From NCBI GenBank assembly GCA_009693985.1, contig SHWE01000009.1, positions 1 through 51,627 of the forward strand: a stretch of 51,627 bases of DNA. The letters are read 5' to 3'. The translations under genes were made by a program, and so were the position numbers. This DNA is from Alphaproteobacteria bacterium. Its GTDB lineage: Bacteria; Pseudomonadota; Alphaproteobacteria; Micropepsales; Micropepsaceae. Every line of letters begins with the position of its first letter. The first letter of the stretch is position 1. Below the pieces are notes generated by a model. The model did no database searches and was not told the origin of the DNA. It saw only the letters and a list, made by a program, of their open reading frames with translations. Positions 43,137 to 51,627 of the stretch are shown one piece after another.

Positions 43137-44585
43137 TTAGCGCACTTTCCACTTCGATGGCGCGGCGTGCCGGTAACCATAGGCGAAATAGATCATCAGC
43201 CCAAGGATAGTCCAGACGACAAGGCGCAGCCAGGTCGCATTGGACAGGCTCACCGCCATGAGGACGCAGCTCGCAACCCCCGCGGGCGCCACGAACCAGA
43301 CGAAGGGGGTGCGGAACAGGCGAGGCGCTTGGGGCGCCGTCACGCGCAGGATCATGATGCCGGCGCATACGACGATAAAGGCCAGCAGCGTCCCGATGGA
43401 GACGAGGTCCGCCAAAATGTCGAGCGGGAATATCCCGGCAAGAGCTGCGGCGACGAGGCCGGTCGTCACGGTGCCCGGTAACGGCGTGCGATAGCGCGGG
43501 CTCACGGCGGAAAACAGCTTCGGCAGAAATCCGTCGCGCGCCATCGCATAGAAGACGCGGCTTTGCCCGTAGAGCGCGATGAAGGTGACGGAGGCGAGCC
43601 CCGCCAGCGCGCCTATATCGACCGGGATCACCAGCCAGGAGAGCGCGGGAATCGTGCCGACCGCGAACGAGACCGGGTTGGGCACGTTCAAGGTGCGCCA
43701 ATCGGTGATGCCGGTGAGCACGAAGGCGATGAACACATAGAGCACCGTGCAGATGAAGAGCGATCCCAATATCCCGATGGGAATATCGCGGCGCGGGTTG
43801 CGCGCTTCCTGCGCCGCGACCGACACGCTCTCGAAACCGAGATAGGCGAAGAAGATCAATCCCGACGCCGCCAGAATGCCGCTCAACCCGAACCGTCCCC
43901 ATTCGCCTTCATTGGGCGGAATGAACGGCGTCATGTTGGCGCTCGAGACATAGGGCAGGCCAAACAGGATCACCAGCAGCACGACGCCCGTCTTGATCAC
44001 CACCATCACCGCGTTCAGCCGGGAAGATTCGCGTATGCCGATGACCAGGAAGACGCTGAGCCCGACGATAAGCAGCACCGCCGGAAGATTCATAATCGCG
44101 CCGGTGAAGTGCAATTCGTTGAAGCCGGGCCCTGCTATAGGCGCATTGGCGAAGGCGGCGGGAAAGGCGATCCCCAGATTGTTCAGCAGACTGATGAAAT
44201 AGCCCGACCAGCCGACCGCCACCGCCGAGGCCGACACCAGATATTCCAGCACCATGTTCCAGCCGATGAACCAGGCCATGAAGCGGCCCATCGTGGCATA
44301 GGTATAGGTGTAGGAACTTCCCGATTCCGGAATGAGGGACGCGAACTCGGCATAGCAGAGCCCCGCGAACAGGCAGCCAAGCCCTGCGATGATGAAGGAG
44401 AACAGCACCGCCGGGCCCGCATGGTCGGCGGCTGCCGTGCCGGCGATGACAAAGATGCCGGCACCGATGATCTCGCCGATGCCGATTGCGATGAGCGCGA
44501 CCGGCCCAAGCGTGCGCGCGAGGTCGTGCGCCTCCGCGACGACGGGATCGGGCTGCGTCAGGCTGGCGGAATCGCCCGCCTTCAC
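43137..44585 (-). CDS. APC-superfamily amino acid permease (copy A)
   Basis: 482 aa with about 12 membrane helices, then a short basic C-terminus. The APC signature [18 protein letters not shown] in helix 1 and the motif [27 protein letters not shown]-like region (about residues 248-275, split here) mark the cationic amino acid transporter-like group of APC proteins. It should be a proton- or sodium-coupled importer; the substrate is unknown. It lies 5 bp downstream of a clearly paralogous permease, so the pair arose by tandem duplication. Confidence 0.88.
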   Translation of the reverse strand: MKAGDSASLTQPDPVVAEAHDLARTLGPVALIAIGIGEIIGAGIFVIAGTAAADHAGPAVLFSFIIAGLGCLFAGLCYAEFASLIPESGSSYTYTYATMGRFMAWFIGWNMVLEYLVSASAVAVGWSGYFISLLNNLGIAFPAAFANAPIAGPGFNELHFTGAIMNLPAVLLIVGLSVFLVIGIRESSRLNAVMVVIKTGVVLLVILFGLPYVSSANMTPFIPPNEGEWGRFGLSGILAASGLIFFAYLGFESVSVAAQEARNPRRDIPIGILGSLFICTVLYVFIAFVLTGITDWRTLNVPNPVSFAVGTIPALSWLVIPVDIGALAGLASVTFIALYGQSRVFYAMARDGFLPKLFSAVSPRYRTPLPGTVTTGLVAAALAGIFPLDILADLVSIGTLLAFIVVCAGIMILRVTAPQAPRLFRTPFVWFVAPAGVASCVLMAVSLSNATWLRLVVWTILGLMIYFAYGYRHAAPSKWKVR

Positions 44586-44589
44586 GGCG

Positions 44590-46035
44590 CTACTTCGCCG
44601 AGTCGCGCATCAAATTAAACATCGGCGGCTTGGCATTGCGCGCGCCATAGAGCGCGTAGATGGCGAGCCCTATTCCCGTCCACACCAGAAGCCGCAGCCA
44701 GGTGTCGATGGGCAGGAACGCCATCATGAAGACGCACATGAAAATGCTGAGCGGCGCGACGACCCACACAAACGGGGTGCGGAACGGCCGCTTGATGTTC
44801 GGCGCCTTGACGCGCAGCACCAGAATGCCGGCGCAGACGATGGTGAACGCCGCCAGCGTCCCAATGGAAACGAGCTCGCCGAGGATGGAGAGCGGCAGGA
44901 TGCCGGCCATGATGGCGGCGATCGCACCCGTCACCATCGTGCCGAGCCAGGGCGTGCGGAAAGTCGGATGAATTTGGGAATAGATCGGCGGGATCAGCCC
45001 GTCGCGCGACATGGCGTAGAACACGCGGCTTTGGCCGAGCAGCAGCACCAGCACGACCGAGGCAAGGCCGACAACGGCGCCGACATTCACGGTGATGCCG
45101 AGCCAGGCAAGCTGGGGCCCCGCATTCTCGATGGCGACGAAGACCGGGTAGGCCACGTTGAGCGACGTATAGGGCGCCAGGCCCGTCATCGTCAGCGACA
45201 TCAGGATGTAAAGGATCGTGCAGATGATGAGCGAGCCGAGAATGCCGATGGGAATGTCGCGATGCGGATTGCGCGCTTCCTGCGCGGCGACCGAAACCGC
45301 ATCGAAGCCGATATAGGCGAAGAAGATCACGCCGGTGGCGCGGAACACGCCGCTCCAGCCGAATTCGCCCCAGGTGCCGGTATTGGGCGGGATGAAGGGT
45401 TCCAGATTTTCGCCCATGATCAGCGGCAGGCCGAAGGCGATGACAAGCGCGACGATGAACAGCTTGATCACCACCATCACCGAGTTGAAATGCGCCGACG
45501 CCTTGATGCCGACGACGAGGAGCGTGGTGACGAGCAGGATCACCGCCATGGCTGGTAGATTCAGGAACGATCCGGTCGCGGCAATTTCGCCAAATCCGGT
45601 CATCGCAATGGGCGCGGTGGAGAGGGCCTGGGGAATCACGATGCCCATGCCGGCCAGCAATTGAACGAAATAGCCCGACCAGCCGACGGCGACCGTCGAT
45701 GCGGCGCCGAGATATTCCAGCACGAGGTTCCAGCCGATGATCCAGGCGACGAATTTTCCGAGCGTCGCATAGGTGTAGGTGTAGGCCGACCCCGCCACCG
45801 GAATCATGGAGGCGTATTCGGCATAGCAGAGGCCGGTGAACAGACAGCACAAACCGGCAATGATGAAGGAGATGACGACGCCCGGTCCGGCATAGGACGC
45901 GGCCGCATGGCCGGTGATGACGAAGATGCCGGCGCCGATGATGGCGCCGATGCCGAGCGCGATCAGTTGCCAGGGACCGAGCGCCCGATGGAGTTCATGG
46001 GCTTCGTCTCTAGCGATTTCACCTTCGATGGACAT
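44590..46035 (-). CDS. APC-superfamily amino acid permease (copy B)
   Basis: 481 aa from ATG 46035, which has a GGGGGG-rich ribosome site about 6 nt upstream; the extended frame to 46173 is not supported. Twelve membrane helices are predicted with [20 protein letters not shown] in helix 1 and [20 protein letters not shown] in helix 6-7. It is collinear with copy A over its whole length, with the same motifs and loop lengths, so the two are paralogues. Different substrate-site residues (GHAAASYAG against GTAAADHAG) may mean different substrates. Confidence 0.88.
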   Translation of the reverse strand: MSIEGEIARDEAHELHRALGPWQLIALGIGAIIGAGIFVITGHAAASYAGPGVVISFIIAGLCCLFTGLCYAEYASMIPVAGSAYTYTYATLGKFVAWIIGWNLVLEYLGAASTVAVGWSGYFVQLLAGMGIVIPQALSTAPIAMTGFGEIAATGSFLNLPAMAVILLVTTLLVVGIKASAHFNSVMVVIKLFIVALVIAFGLPLIMGENLEPFIPPNTGTWGEFGWSGVFRATGVIFFAYIGFDAVSVAAQEARNPHRDIPIGILGSLIICTILYILMSLTMTGLAPYTSLNVAYPVFVAIENAGPQLAWLGITVNVGAVVGLASVVLVLLLGQSRVFYAMSRDGLIPPIYSQIHPTFRTPWLGTMVTGAIAAIMAGILPLSILGELVSIGTLAAFTIVCAGILVLRVKAPNIKRPFRTPFVWVVAPLSIFMCVFMMAFLPIDTWLRLLVWTGIGLAIYALYGARNAKPPMFNLMRDSAK

Positions 46036-46093
46036 GCGATTCCCCCCAAACGACGCGCCCAATGTTGCATGGCCGCGCGGCGAGGCCAACCCG

Positions 46094-46774
46094 CTATCGC
46101 GTAGGTTGCACCGCATAGACCGAGGTTTCGCGCATGTCGCGATCTTCGAGGTCGCGCGAGGTCGGGACCGCATAGGTGGCGAGTCGCTCGGTGCCGTGGG
46201 GCGGAAAATAATTGCGCCCCGGGTCTCCGATCAGCACGCGCGCGCCGCTGCCTGCCGCTTGGCGCAGCCATGTGACCAATCTTTCGGCAAGCGGGCGCTC
46301 GTAGCACATGTCGCCGGCGAGAATGGTGTCCCATGAGAAGACATCGCCGATGATGTCACGCGATTCCAAATCTATCGTGACATTGTTGGCGGCGGCGTTG
46401 AGCGCAATCGCGGCGCGCGACAGCGGATCGATTTCGGCAGCGGTCACGCAAGCCGCGCCGCTTTTCGCCGCGGCGATGGCGACGAGACCCGAGCCGGAGC
46501 CGAAATCGAGCACGCGCTTGCTCGCGACAATGGCGGGATTGTCGAGAACATAGCGGGCGAGCGCGCTCCCGCCCGGCCAGGCGAAAGCCCAATAGGGCGG
46601 CGGCAGATCGGGCAATGCGTAAGCTTGCGCCGTCCGGCGCAATTCCGTCTCGTGCCAGAGAACCATCACCTCGCTGGCGAGATGAAGCGCGATCTCGGGA
46701 ACCAGCGGTGGAGAGGAAAGCGCGGTATGGGCGCTGACGAAGCGCCGGCAATTTTCCTCGGCAAAGTCGGTCAT
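46094..46774 (-). CDS. ETFB-lysine-methyltransferase-like protein methyltransferase
   Basis: 226 aa from ATG 46774, one base into the ubiA stop (TGATG). The motif PPYWAFAWPGGSALARYVLDNP-like stretch (about residues 64-85) together with VLDFGSGSGLVAIAAAKSGA (SAM motif I) and DMCYERPLAERL matches the ETFBKMT group of seven-beta-strand methyltransferases. Bacterial relatives methylate lysines of electron-transfer flavoprotein beta; others are annotated as PrmA-like. ETF genes are not in the window, so the target is an inference from similarity. Confidence 0.82.
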   Translation of the reverse strand: MTDFAEENCRRFVSAHTALSSPPLVPEIALHLASEVMVLWHETELRRTAQAYALPDLPPPYWAFAWPGGSALARYVLDNPAIVASKRVLDFGSGSGLVAIAAAKSGAACVTAAEIDPLSRAAIALNAAANNVTIDLESRDIIGDVFSWDTILAGDMCYERPLAERLVTWLRQAAGSGARVLIGDPGRNYFPPHGTERLATYAVPTSRDLEDRDMRETSVYAVQPTR

Positions 46775-47721
46775 CAGCCCGCCGCCAGCGCGCCGATGAT
46801 GAGGGCGGCCGAGATCAACGCGCCGGTGTCGCGATTGGACTTGAACAATCTCAGGCACAGCAGCGGACGGTCGATGTCGAGCCTATATAATTGCCAGGCG
46901 AGGTGAGCGCCCGGCGCCAGCATGACCAATGCGAAGCCGAGCCCGAGACCGGCGGAGAATCCGCCCGCCAGCATCAGCACGAACGCCGTCGCATAGAAGA
47001 CATAGAGCCAGGGCTTGCTTTGCGCGCCCAGGAATATGGCCGACGACTTTACTCCGATGAGGATGTCGTCTTCCTTGTCCTGATGGGCGTAGATCGTGTC
47101 GTAGCCGAGCGTCCAGAAGAAGCAGCCCGCGTAGAAAAGGTAGGCGGCAATGTCGAGGCTTCCGGTCTCGGCGGCGAATCCGAACAACACGCCCCAATTG
47201 AAGGTGATGCCGAGCCAGGCCTGCGGCCACCAGGTGATGCGCTTCATGAACGGATAGACTGCGATCAGCACGAGGGAGCTGATGCCGACAAGAACGGCAA
47301 AATTATTAAAACAGAGAAGGACCGCCAAGCCGATGAGGCTAAGCAGAACCGCGAATGCCCAGGCGGCGCGCACGCTGACGGCGCCCGACGGGATCGGCCG
47401 CCCGCGCGTGCGGGCGACGCGCGCGTCGAATTCGCGGTCGACGATGTCATTATAGGTGCAGCCCGCCCCGCGCATGACGATGGAACCGATGCCGGTCAGC
47501 AGCACATAAAGCGGGTTGGGAATGGCATTGCCGTCGATGGCAGCGCCCAGTGCGAGCCCGAAGACGCAGGGCCAGAACAGCAGCCAGATGCCGATGGGAC
47601 GGTCGAGCCGCATCAGCCGCAAATAGGGCCGCAGCGACGCCGGCATGGTATCGACCCAACTCGTGGGTACGGCGTCGCCGGGGCGGATTTCGCCCTTCTG
47701 GCCTTGCGGATCGGCGTTCAT
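46774..47721 (-). CDS. ubiA: 4-hydroxybenzoate octaprenyltransferase
   Basis: 315 aa with about eight or nine membrane helices. The two Asp-rich prenyl-diphosphate sites are NDIVDREFD (Asn91-Asp99) and DTIYAHQDKEDD. The N-terminal extension of about 30 residues before the LRPYLRLMRLDRPIG block is usual in alphaproteobacteria. It attaches the polyprenyl chain to 4-hydroxybenzoate in ubiquinone synthesis. It is divergent from rsmE with 43 bp between start codons and overlaps the methyltransferase gene downstream. Confidence 0.96.
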   Translation of the reverse strand: MNADPQGQKGEIRPGDAVPTSWVDTMPASLRPYLRLMRLDRPIGIWLLFWPCVFGLALGAAIDGNAIPNPLYVLLTGIGSIVMRGAGCTYNDIVDREFDARVARTRGRPIPSGAVSVRAAWAFAVLLSLIGLAVLLCFNNFAVLVGISSLVLIAVYPFMKRITWWPQAWLGITFNWGVLFGFAAETGSLDIAAYLFYAGCFFWTLGYDTIYAHQDKEDDILIGVKSSAIFLGAQSKPWLYVFYATAFVLMLAGGFSAGLGLGFALVMLAPGAHLAWQLYRLDIDRPLLCLRLFKSNRDTGALISAALIIGALAAG

Positions 47722-47764
47722 GCGTGCTGCAAGTGATGGGGCATCTTACAAGCGTAGCGCGCCG

Positions 47765-48568
47765 ATGGGCCGGGACAAAGAGCGGGCTTTGCCGCAAGAC
47801 GAGCTGACGGAGCCGGGCGGGAAACTGCGGCTCTATGTCGAAGCGCCCTTGGCTGCTGGCGTGGGCGTTGCGCCTACACCGGCGCAGGCGCATTACCTGC
47901 TTCATGTGATGCGCGCGAAAGAGGGAACCCGTGTCCTTCTTTTCAACGGGCGCGACGGCGAATGGCGGGCGCGCCTCGCTGCCGTCACGCGCAAAGCTTG
48001 CGCGCTCGTTTGCGAAAGCGCGATTGCGCCGCAAGAAGACGTTCCCGATCTCTGGCTCGCCTTCGCACCGGTCAAGAAAACGCCTGCCGATTATGTGGCG
48101 CAGAAGGCGACCGAGCTTGGCGTCCGCGCACTTCAGCCGGTGATCACGCATCGCACGATCGCGCGGCGCGTCAATCTCGAACGCTTGCGCGCCAATGCCA
48201 TCGAGGCGGCCGAACAATCGGGACGCCTGTCGGTGCCGGAGATTCGCGAGCCTCGCGATCTCGATGCGCTGCTCGGCGCCTGGCCCAAGGAGCGCCGTCT
48301 GATCTTCTGCGATGAAGGAGGCAACGCCGCACCCATTGCCGATGCGCTGATGGGCGCGAAAGGCGAGGGCGGCTCCTGGGGCGTGCTGACCGGACCCGAA
48401 GGCGGCTTCGATGACGGCGAACGTGCGGCGATCCGTGCCTGCCCCTTCGTACTTCCCGTGACGCTCGGCCCGCGCATCGTCCGCGCCGATACGGCGGCGC
48501 TGGCGGCCCTTGCCGTCTGGCAGGCGATTTGCGGCGATTGGCGCCAGGCCCGCCGCCCCGCCTTGTAA
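47765..48568 (+). CDS. rsmE: 16S rRNA (uracil-1498-N3)-methyltransferase
   Basis: 267 aa from ATG 47765; the frame is open to 47645 but that part is antisense to ubiA. An N-terminal PUA-like domain (HYLLHVMRAKEGTRVLLFNG) is followed by the SPOUT methyltransferase domain with VKKTPADYVAQKATELGV, ITHRTIAR, EAAEQSGRLSVPEI, LTGPEGGFDDGE and LGPRIVRADTAALAAL, the knot-forming signature. The rsmE-gshA order is conserved in many alphaproteobacteria. 71 bp separate it from gshA. Confidence 0.96.
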   Translation: MGRDKERALPQDELTEPGGKLRLYVEAPLAAGVGVAPTPAQAHYLLHVMRAKEGTRVLLFNGRDGEWRARLAAVTRKACALVCESAIAPQEDVPDLWLAFAPVKKTPADYVAQKATELGVRALQPVITHRTIARRVNLERLRANAIEAAEQSGRLSVPEIREPRDLDALLGAWPKERRLIFCDEGGNAAPIADALMGAKGEGGSWGVLTGPEGGFDDGERAAIRACPFVLPVTLGPRIVRADTAALAALAVWQAICGDWRQARRPAL

Positions 48569-48639
48569 GTCGCGAGACGGATTACTAGGTTCCGCCCGCC
48601 GTCACACCGCTCAAGCAATCGCGGGCAGGGGAAGCATTT

Positions 48640-50001
48640 ATGTCCATCCCGCAATCCGCAGGGGGACCGATCAATTCGCGTGCCGACCTCGTCGCCCATA
48701 TCGCGGCGGGCGCCAAGCCGCGCGAGCAATGGCGCGTCGGCACCGAGCACGAAAAATTCGTCTACTCGCTCACCGATTATAAGCCACTGCCTTATGGCGG
48801 CGGCAAAGGTATCCGCGCGCTCCTCGAAGGCATGGCGCGCTTCGGCTGGAAGCCGATCCTGGAAGGCGAGCACATCATCGGGCTGACCCAGAACGGCGCG
48901 GCGTTGAGCCTCGAGCCCGGCGGGCAGTTCGAGCTCTCCGGCGCGCCGCTGGCGACGATCCATGAAACCTGCGCCGAAACCGAGACCCATCGCCATCAGG
49001 TGCGCGAGGTCTGCGCCGAGATCGGCGCCGGCTGCCTCGGCGTCGGTTTCGCGCCGACCTGGAGCCTCGCCGAAGTGCCGGTGATGCCCAAGGGGCGCTA
49101 CGGCATTATGCGCAATTACATGCCCAAGGTCGGCGGCTATGGGCTCGAGATGATGTTTCGCACCTGCACGGTGCAGGCCAATTACGATTTCGGCTCCGAA
49201 GCCGACATGGTCAAGAAATTCCGCGTCGGCCTCGCATTGCAGCCGGTGGCGACCGCTCTGTTCGCCAACTCGCCGTTCCGCGAGGGCCGCGCGAACGGCT
49301 TCCTGTCCTATCGCAGCCATATCTGGACCGATGTCGACAATGCGCGTTCGGGCATGCTGCCTTTCGTCTTCGAGGACGGCTTCGGCTTCGAACGCTATGT
49401 CGATTACGCGCTCGATGTGCCGATGTATTTCGTCTACCGCGACGGGCGCTACATCGATGTGGCGGGAAAATCCTTCCGCGATTTTCTGGCGCACAAGATT
49501 CCAGAAGTCGCGCATATCGAGCCCGTAATGGCCGATTGGGCCGATCATCTGACGACGATCTTCCCCGAAGTGCGGCTGAAGTCTTATCTCGAAGTGCGCG
49601 GCGCCGATGGTGGCACATGGCGGCGGATTTGCGGCCTGCCCGCGTTGTGGACGGGCATCTTCTACGATTCCAATTCGCTCGATGCGGCGTGGGATATGGT
49701 CAAGGATTGGACCGATGAGGAACGTCAGGCGATGCGCTCCGCCGTGCCGATGCTCGCCTTCAAGACGCCGTTCCGCGACACGACCGTCCTTGAGCTCGCA
49801 CGCCGGATGCTGAGCATCGCGACGACGGGGTTGGAGGCGCGCGCCGCCGCGAACAATATTCGCAGCGAGACGGGCTTCCTCGAACCGCTTCAGACACTGG
49901 TCGATCGCGGCTATACGCGGGCCGACGAATTGCTCGCTGCCTACAAGGACGAATGGAAGGGCGATCTCTGCCGCCTGTTCGACGCCTACAATTTTCTCTA
50001 G
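48640..50001 (+). CDS. gshA: Glutamate-cysteine ligase, plant/alphaproteobacterial type
   Basis: 453 aa. The GCS2-type motifs are VGTEHEKF near 33-40, GGQFELSG near 94-101, MMFRTCTVQANYDF, and a C-terminal region LEVRGADGG. This class is the one shared by plants and alphaproteobacteria, distinct from E. coli GshA. It makes gamma-glutamylcysteine, the first step to glutathione. Several conserved cysteines could allow redox control as in plants, though I cannot confirm the disulfide positions. The stop overlaps that of the convergent small membrane gene by 4 bp (CTAG). Confidence 0.96.
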   Translation: MSIPQSAGGPINSRADLVAHIAAGAKPREQWRVGTEHEKFVYSLTDYKPLPYGGGKGIRALLEGMARFGWKPILEGEHIIGLTQNGAALSLEPGGQFELSGAPLATIHETCAETETHRHQVREVCAEIGAGCLGVGFAPTWSLAEVPVMPKGRYGIMRNYMPKVGGYGLEMMFRTCTVQANYDFGSEADMVKKFRVGLALQPVATALFANSPFREGRANGFLSYRSHIWTDVDNARSGMLPFVFEDGFGFERYVDYALDVPMYFVYRDGRYIDVAGKSFRDFLAHKIPEVAHIEPVMADWADHLTTIFPEVRLKSYLEVRGADGGTWRRICGLPALWTGIFYDSNSLDAAWDMVKDWTDEERQAMRSAVPMLAFKTPFRDTTVLELARRMLSIATTGLEARAAANNIRSETGFLEPLQTLVDRGYTRADELLAAYKDEWKGDLCRLFDAYNFL

Positions 50002-50270
50002 GCGTCGTCGTCCACCGCATCGCCGCCGCGGCGCCAGCGCCAACCGCCTTCGGTCTTCCTCCACATCAGGAAGAGGAACGGCACCGAGATGATCCCCACC
50101 ACGCCGAACCGCAGCAGCGGACTGCCTTCATAGCCGATGGTCAGGATCATCGCGCTCGGCACCGAGAGAATGGCGGCGATATAGGCGCCGAACAGCGCCC
50201 AGCCTTTCCAATTGAGCGGCACGCCGGGGCCGATGCCGCGCAGCTTGGGCTTGAACCAATATTCGCTCAT
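49998..50270 (-). CDS. Small two-helix membrane protein, hypothetical
   Basis: 90 aa from ATG 50270 (MSEYWFKPKLRGIGPGVPLNWKG-like start); a longer frame to 50327 is unlikely. Two hydrophobic helices (ALFGAYIAAILSVPSAMILTI and the segment FGVVGIISVPFLFLMW) are joined by a short loop. The charged tail WRKTEGGWRWRRGG should face the cytoplasm. YWFKPKxxGxGxxPxxWxGW at the start is a pattern common in uncharacterised alphaproteobacterial proteins next to gshA. I do not recognise a function. Confidence 0.75.
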   Translation of the reverse strand: MSEYWFKPKLRGIGPGVPLNWKGWALFGAYIAAILSVPSAMILTIGYEGSPLLRFGVVGIISVPFLFLMWRKTEGGWRWRRGGDAVDDDA

Positions 50271-50299
50271 GTCAGTTGCTCGTGAAAACGAAATCGGCG

Positions 50300-50557
50300 T
50301 CAATTGGGAAGGACCATCTGATACCAAATGAACTTTGCAAGGACGATTGCAATGATCATCAAAACGTATAGCGCCCGCGCAAGATATATCAGTCTGCTCA
50401 ATGCTACATCGTCCAAAGCCGTATGGCTTCTACTTAGGAAAATGAAGCGGGGAAAATTCCACCAACTAGCGATAGATGAATCAAGCGATACCGGCCGTCC
50501 GAGGTCGTTCCAAACCGGCCTGTGCTGTTTATGGAGACGGGTGCTAACCGTCCACAT
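50300..50557 (-). CDS. Hypothetical small membrane protein
   Basis: 85 aa. The N-terminal part has the pattern RLHKQHRPVWNDLGRP followed by SSIASWWNFPRFIF; a C-terminal hydrophobic segment (ARALYVLMIIAIVLAKFIWY) is probably a membrane helix. Similar HxxVWxxLGxP proteins of unknown role occur widely in proteobacteria. The DNA here is markedly more AT-rich than the flanking genes, which suggests acquisition. The ATG at 50557 lacks a strong ribosome site and the true start may differ. Confidence 0.55.
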   Translation of the reverse strand: MWTVSTRLHKQHRPVWNDLGRPVSLDSSIASWWNFPRFIFLSRSHTALDDVALSRLIYLARALYVLMIIAIVLAKFIWYQMVLPN

Positions 50558-50638
50558 CGCCGCAAAAGGGACGCGGCTGAAAAAGCAGCAAGAAATTTAG
50601 CCAGAGCGGAGCGAGATAGGTCGTCACGCCGCAAGCCT

Positions 50639-51627
50639 CTATGCCGCCGTTCCGCCGACCGTCAGCGCATCGATGCGCAACGTCGGCTGGCCGACGCCGA
50701 CCGGCACCGACTGGCCGTTCTTGCCGCAGGTGCCGATGCCGGGATCGAGCTTCATATCGTTGCCTATCATGGCGATTCGCTGCATGGCTTCGGGGCCGTT
50801 GCCGATTAGCGTCGCGCCCTTGATTGGGGTGCCGATCTTGCCGTCCTCGATCTGGTAGGCCTCGGTGCAGGAGAAGACGAATTTGCCCGAGGTGATATCG
50901 ACCTGGCCGCCGCCGAATTGGACGGCGTAGATGCCGTTCTTCACCGAGGCCATGATCTCCTCCGGGCTGTGGTTGCCGCTAAGCATGTAGGTGTTGGTCA
51001 TGCGCGGCATCACGGTCGCGGCGAAGGATTCCCGCCTGCCGTTCCCGGTGGGCTCAACCCCCATCAGGCGGGCGTTCATCCGGTCCTGCATGTAGCCCTT
51101 GAGGATGCCGTCCTCGATCAGGACGGTGCGCGAGGTCGGCGTACCCTCGTCGTCGATGGAGAGCGAGCCCCGCCGCTCGGCAATGGTGCCGTCATCGACG
51201 ACGGTCACGCCGGGGGAGGCCACCCTCTGGCCGAGCAGCCCGGCGAAGGCCGAGGTCTTCTTGCGGTTGAAATCGCCTTCGAGCCCGTGGCCGACTGCCT
51301 CGTGCAACAGGATGCCCGGCCAGCCCGGCCCGAGCACGACACTCATCTCGCCCGCCGGCGCCGGAATGGACTTCAAATTGACCAGCGCGCCGCGCAGCGC
51401 CTCGTCGACGCCCGCTCGCCAGTATTCCGGCGTGATGTAGTCAGTGTAAGCGCGCCTTCCGCCGCCGCCATAATAGCCAGTCTCCTGGCGGCCATTTTCC
51501 TCGACGACCACCGAGATGGAGAGCCGTACCAGCGGGCGCACGTCGCGGTAGACTTCGCCCCCGGGCCGCATGATCTCGACCACCTGCCACTCGCCCGCGA
51601 GCGAGCAGGAGACCTGGCGCACCCGGG
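50639..51627 (-). CDS. tldD: TldD metalloprotease subunit (5' end cut by window edge)
   Basis: The frame is open to the right edge; about 329 C-terminal residues are present of about 470-480. The apparent GTG start at 51622 is internal. The zinc motif [15 protein letters not shown] contains HExxxH, and [27 protein letters not shown] and [20 protein letters not shown] are typical of TldD. It works as a heterodimer with TldE/PmbA (40125-41477 in this window), carrying the catalytic zinc. The C-terminus ends in [10 protein letters not shown], as in intact family members, so the 3' end is complete. Confidence 0.96.
   Translation of the reverse strand, partial: RVRQVSCSLAGEWQVVEIMRPGGEVYRDVRPLVRLSISVVVEENGRQETGYYGGGGRRAYTDYITPEYWRAGVDEALRGALVNLKSIPAPAGEMSVVLGPGWPGILLHEAVGHGLEGDFNRKKTSAFAGLLGQRVASPGVTVVDDGTIAERRGSLSIDDEGTPTSRTVLIEDGILKGYMQDRMNARLMGVEPTGNGRRESFAATVMPRMTNTYMLSGNHSPEEIMASVKNGIYAVQFGGGQVDITSGKFVFSCTEAYQIEDGKIGTPIKGATLIGNGPEAMQRIAMIGNDMKLDPGIGTCGKNGQSVPVGVGQPTLRIDALTVGGTAA

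Noticed and set aside
48133-50064. 643-codon open frame on the minus strand across rsmE and gshA
   Set aside because: It is longer than gshA itself but its translation is His/Arg/Asp-rich with no family similarity, while the plus strand encodes textbook RsmE and GshA. High-GC codon use keeps this frame open by chance.
1-51627. CRISPR arrays, tRNA/rRNA genes, insertion sequences, integrases
   Set aside because: No regularly spaced repeats, tRNA-like cloverleaf or CCA ends, transposase or integrase motifs were noticed. A covariance-model scan would be needed to exclude small RNAs.

Overview
This 51.6-kb window is a high-GC, gene-dense bacterial chromosome segment. Gene families and order point to an alphaproteobacterium. 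Examples are DUF2093 next to an exported M23 peptidase, a cysQ/pmbA/waaA/lpxK neighbourhood, rsmE with ubiA and a plant-type glutamate-cysteine ligase, and RluB divergent from TadA. The genus cannot be fixed by eye; a soil Micropepsaceae/Rhizomicrobium-like lineage is only a guess. No phage, integrase, transposase, CRISPR array, tRNA or rRNA was seen.

Layout. (1) 1-9055 is an accessory region: the 3' end of a RidA-like gene, the decayed tail of an MCE (Mla-type) lipid transporter locus with its auxiliary lipoprotein, an exported amidase, and a tandem array of three large secreted metallo-beta-lactamase-fold proteins plus the C-terminal stump of a fourth. (2) 9056-15443 holds amtB-glnK (ammonium uptake), sppA, a beta-propeller/glycosyltransferase pair and a histone-deacetylase-like hydrolase. 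(3) 15459-19276 holds xseB, dxs and tlyA, then the wreck of a TPR-methyltransferase gene. (4) 19273-28988 mixes housekeeping and exported enzymes: an esterase, an RlmD-like RNA methyltransferase, a C13 (legumain-like) peptidase, aroC, fabI, a DnaJ-like chaperone, an orphan binding protein fused operonically to pdxH, rluB and tadA. (5) 28985-34243 holds a terC gene broken by an in-frame stop, a PAP2 phosphatase, purD, xseA, DUF2093 and an M23 peptidase. (6) 34186-41477 is a lipid A and envelope cluster on the minus strand: pmbA, cysQ, msbA, waaA, lpxK and an LpxL-like acyltransferase. (7) 41597-51627 holds ubiD, two paralogous amino-acid permeases, a protein methyltransferase, ubiA, rsmE, gshA, two small membrane ORFs and the truncated 5' end of tldD at the window edge.

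How the genes fit together. The Kdo-lipid A genes form an overlapping operon. UbiA and UbiD serve ubiquinone synthesis, Dxs supplies isoprenoid precursors, and AmtB/GlnK couple ammonium uptake to nitrogen status. TldE (PmbA) and TldD, the two subunits of one protease, both lie in the window about 9 kb apart. The accessory theme is exported hydrolases: a lipoprotein amidase, one lipoprotein and two secreted MBL proteins, a Tat-like esterase and a C13 peptidase.

Several genes are damaged: the MCE protein, the fourth MBL copy, the TPR-methyltransferase and terC. I found no complete system that I can claim as new. The best leads are the MBL array, the propeller/glycosyltransferase pair, and the binding protein translationally coupled to pdxH.
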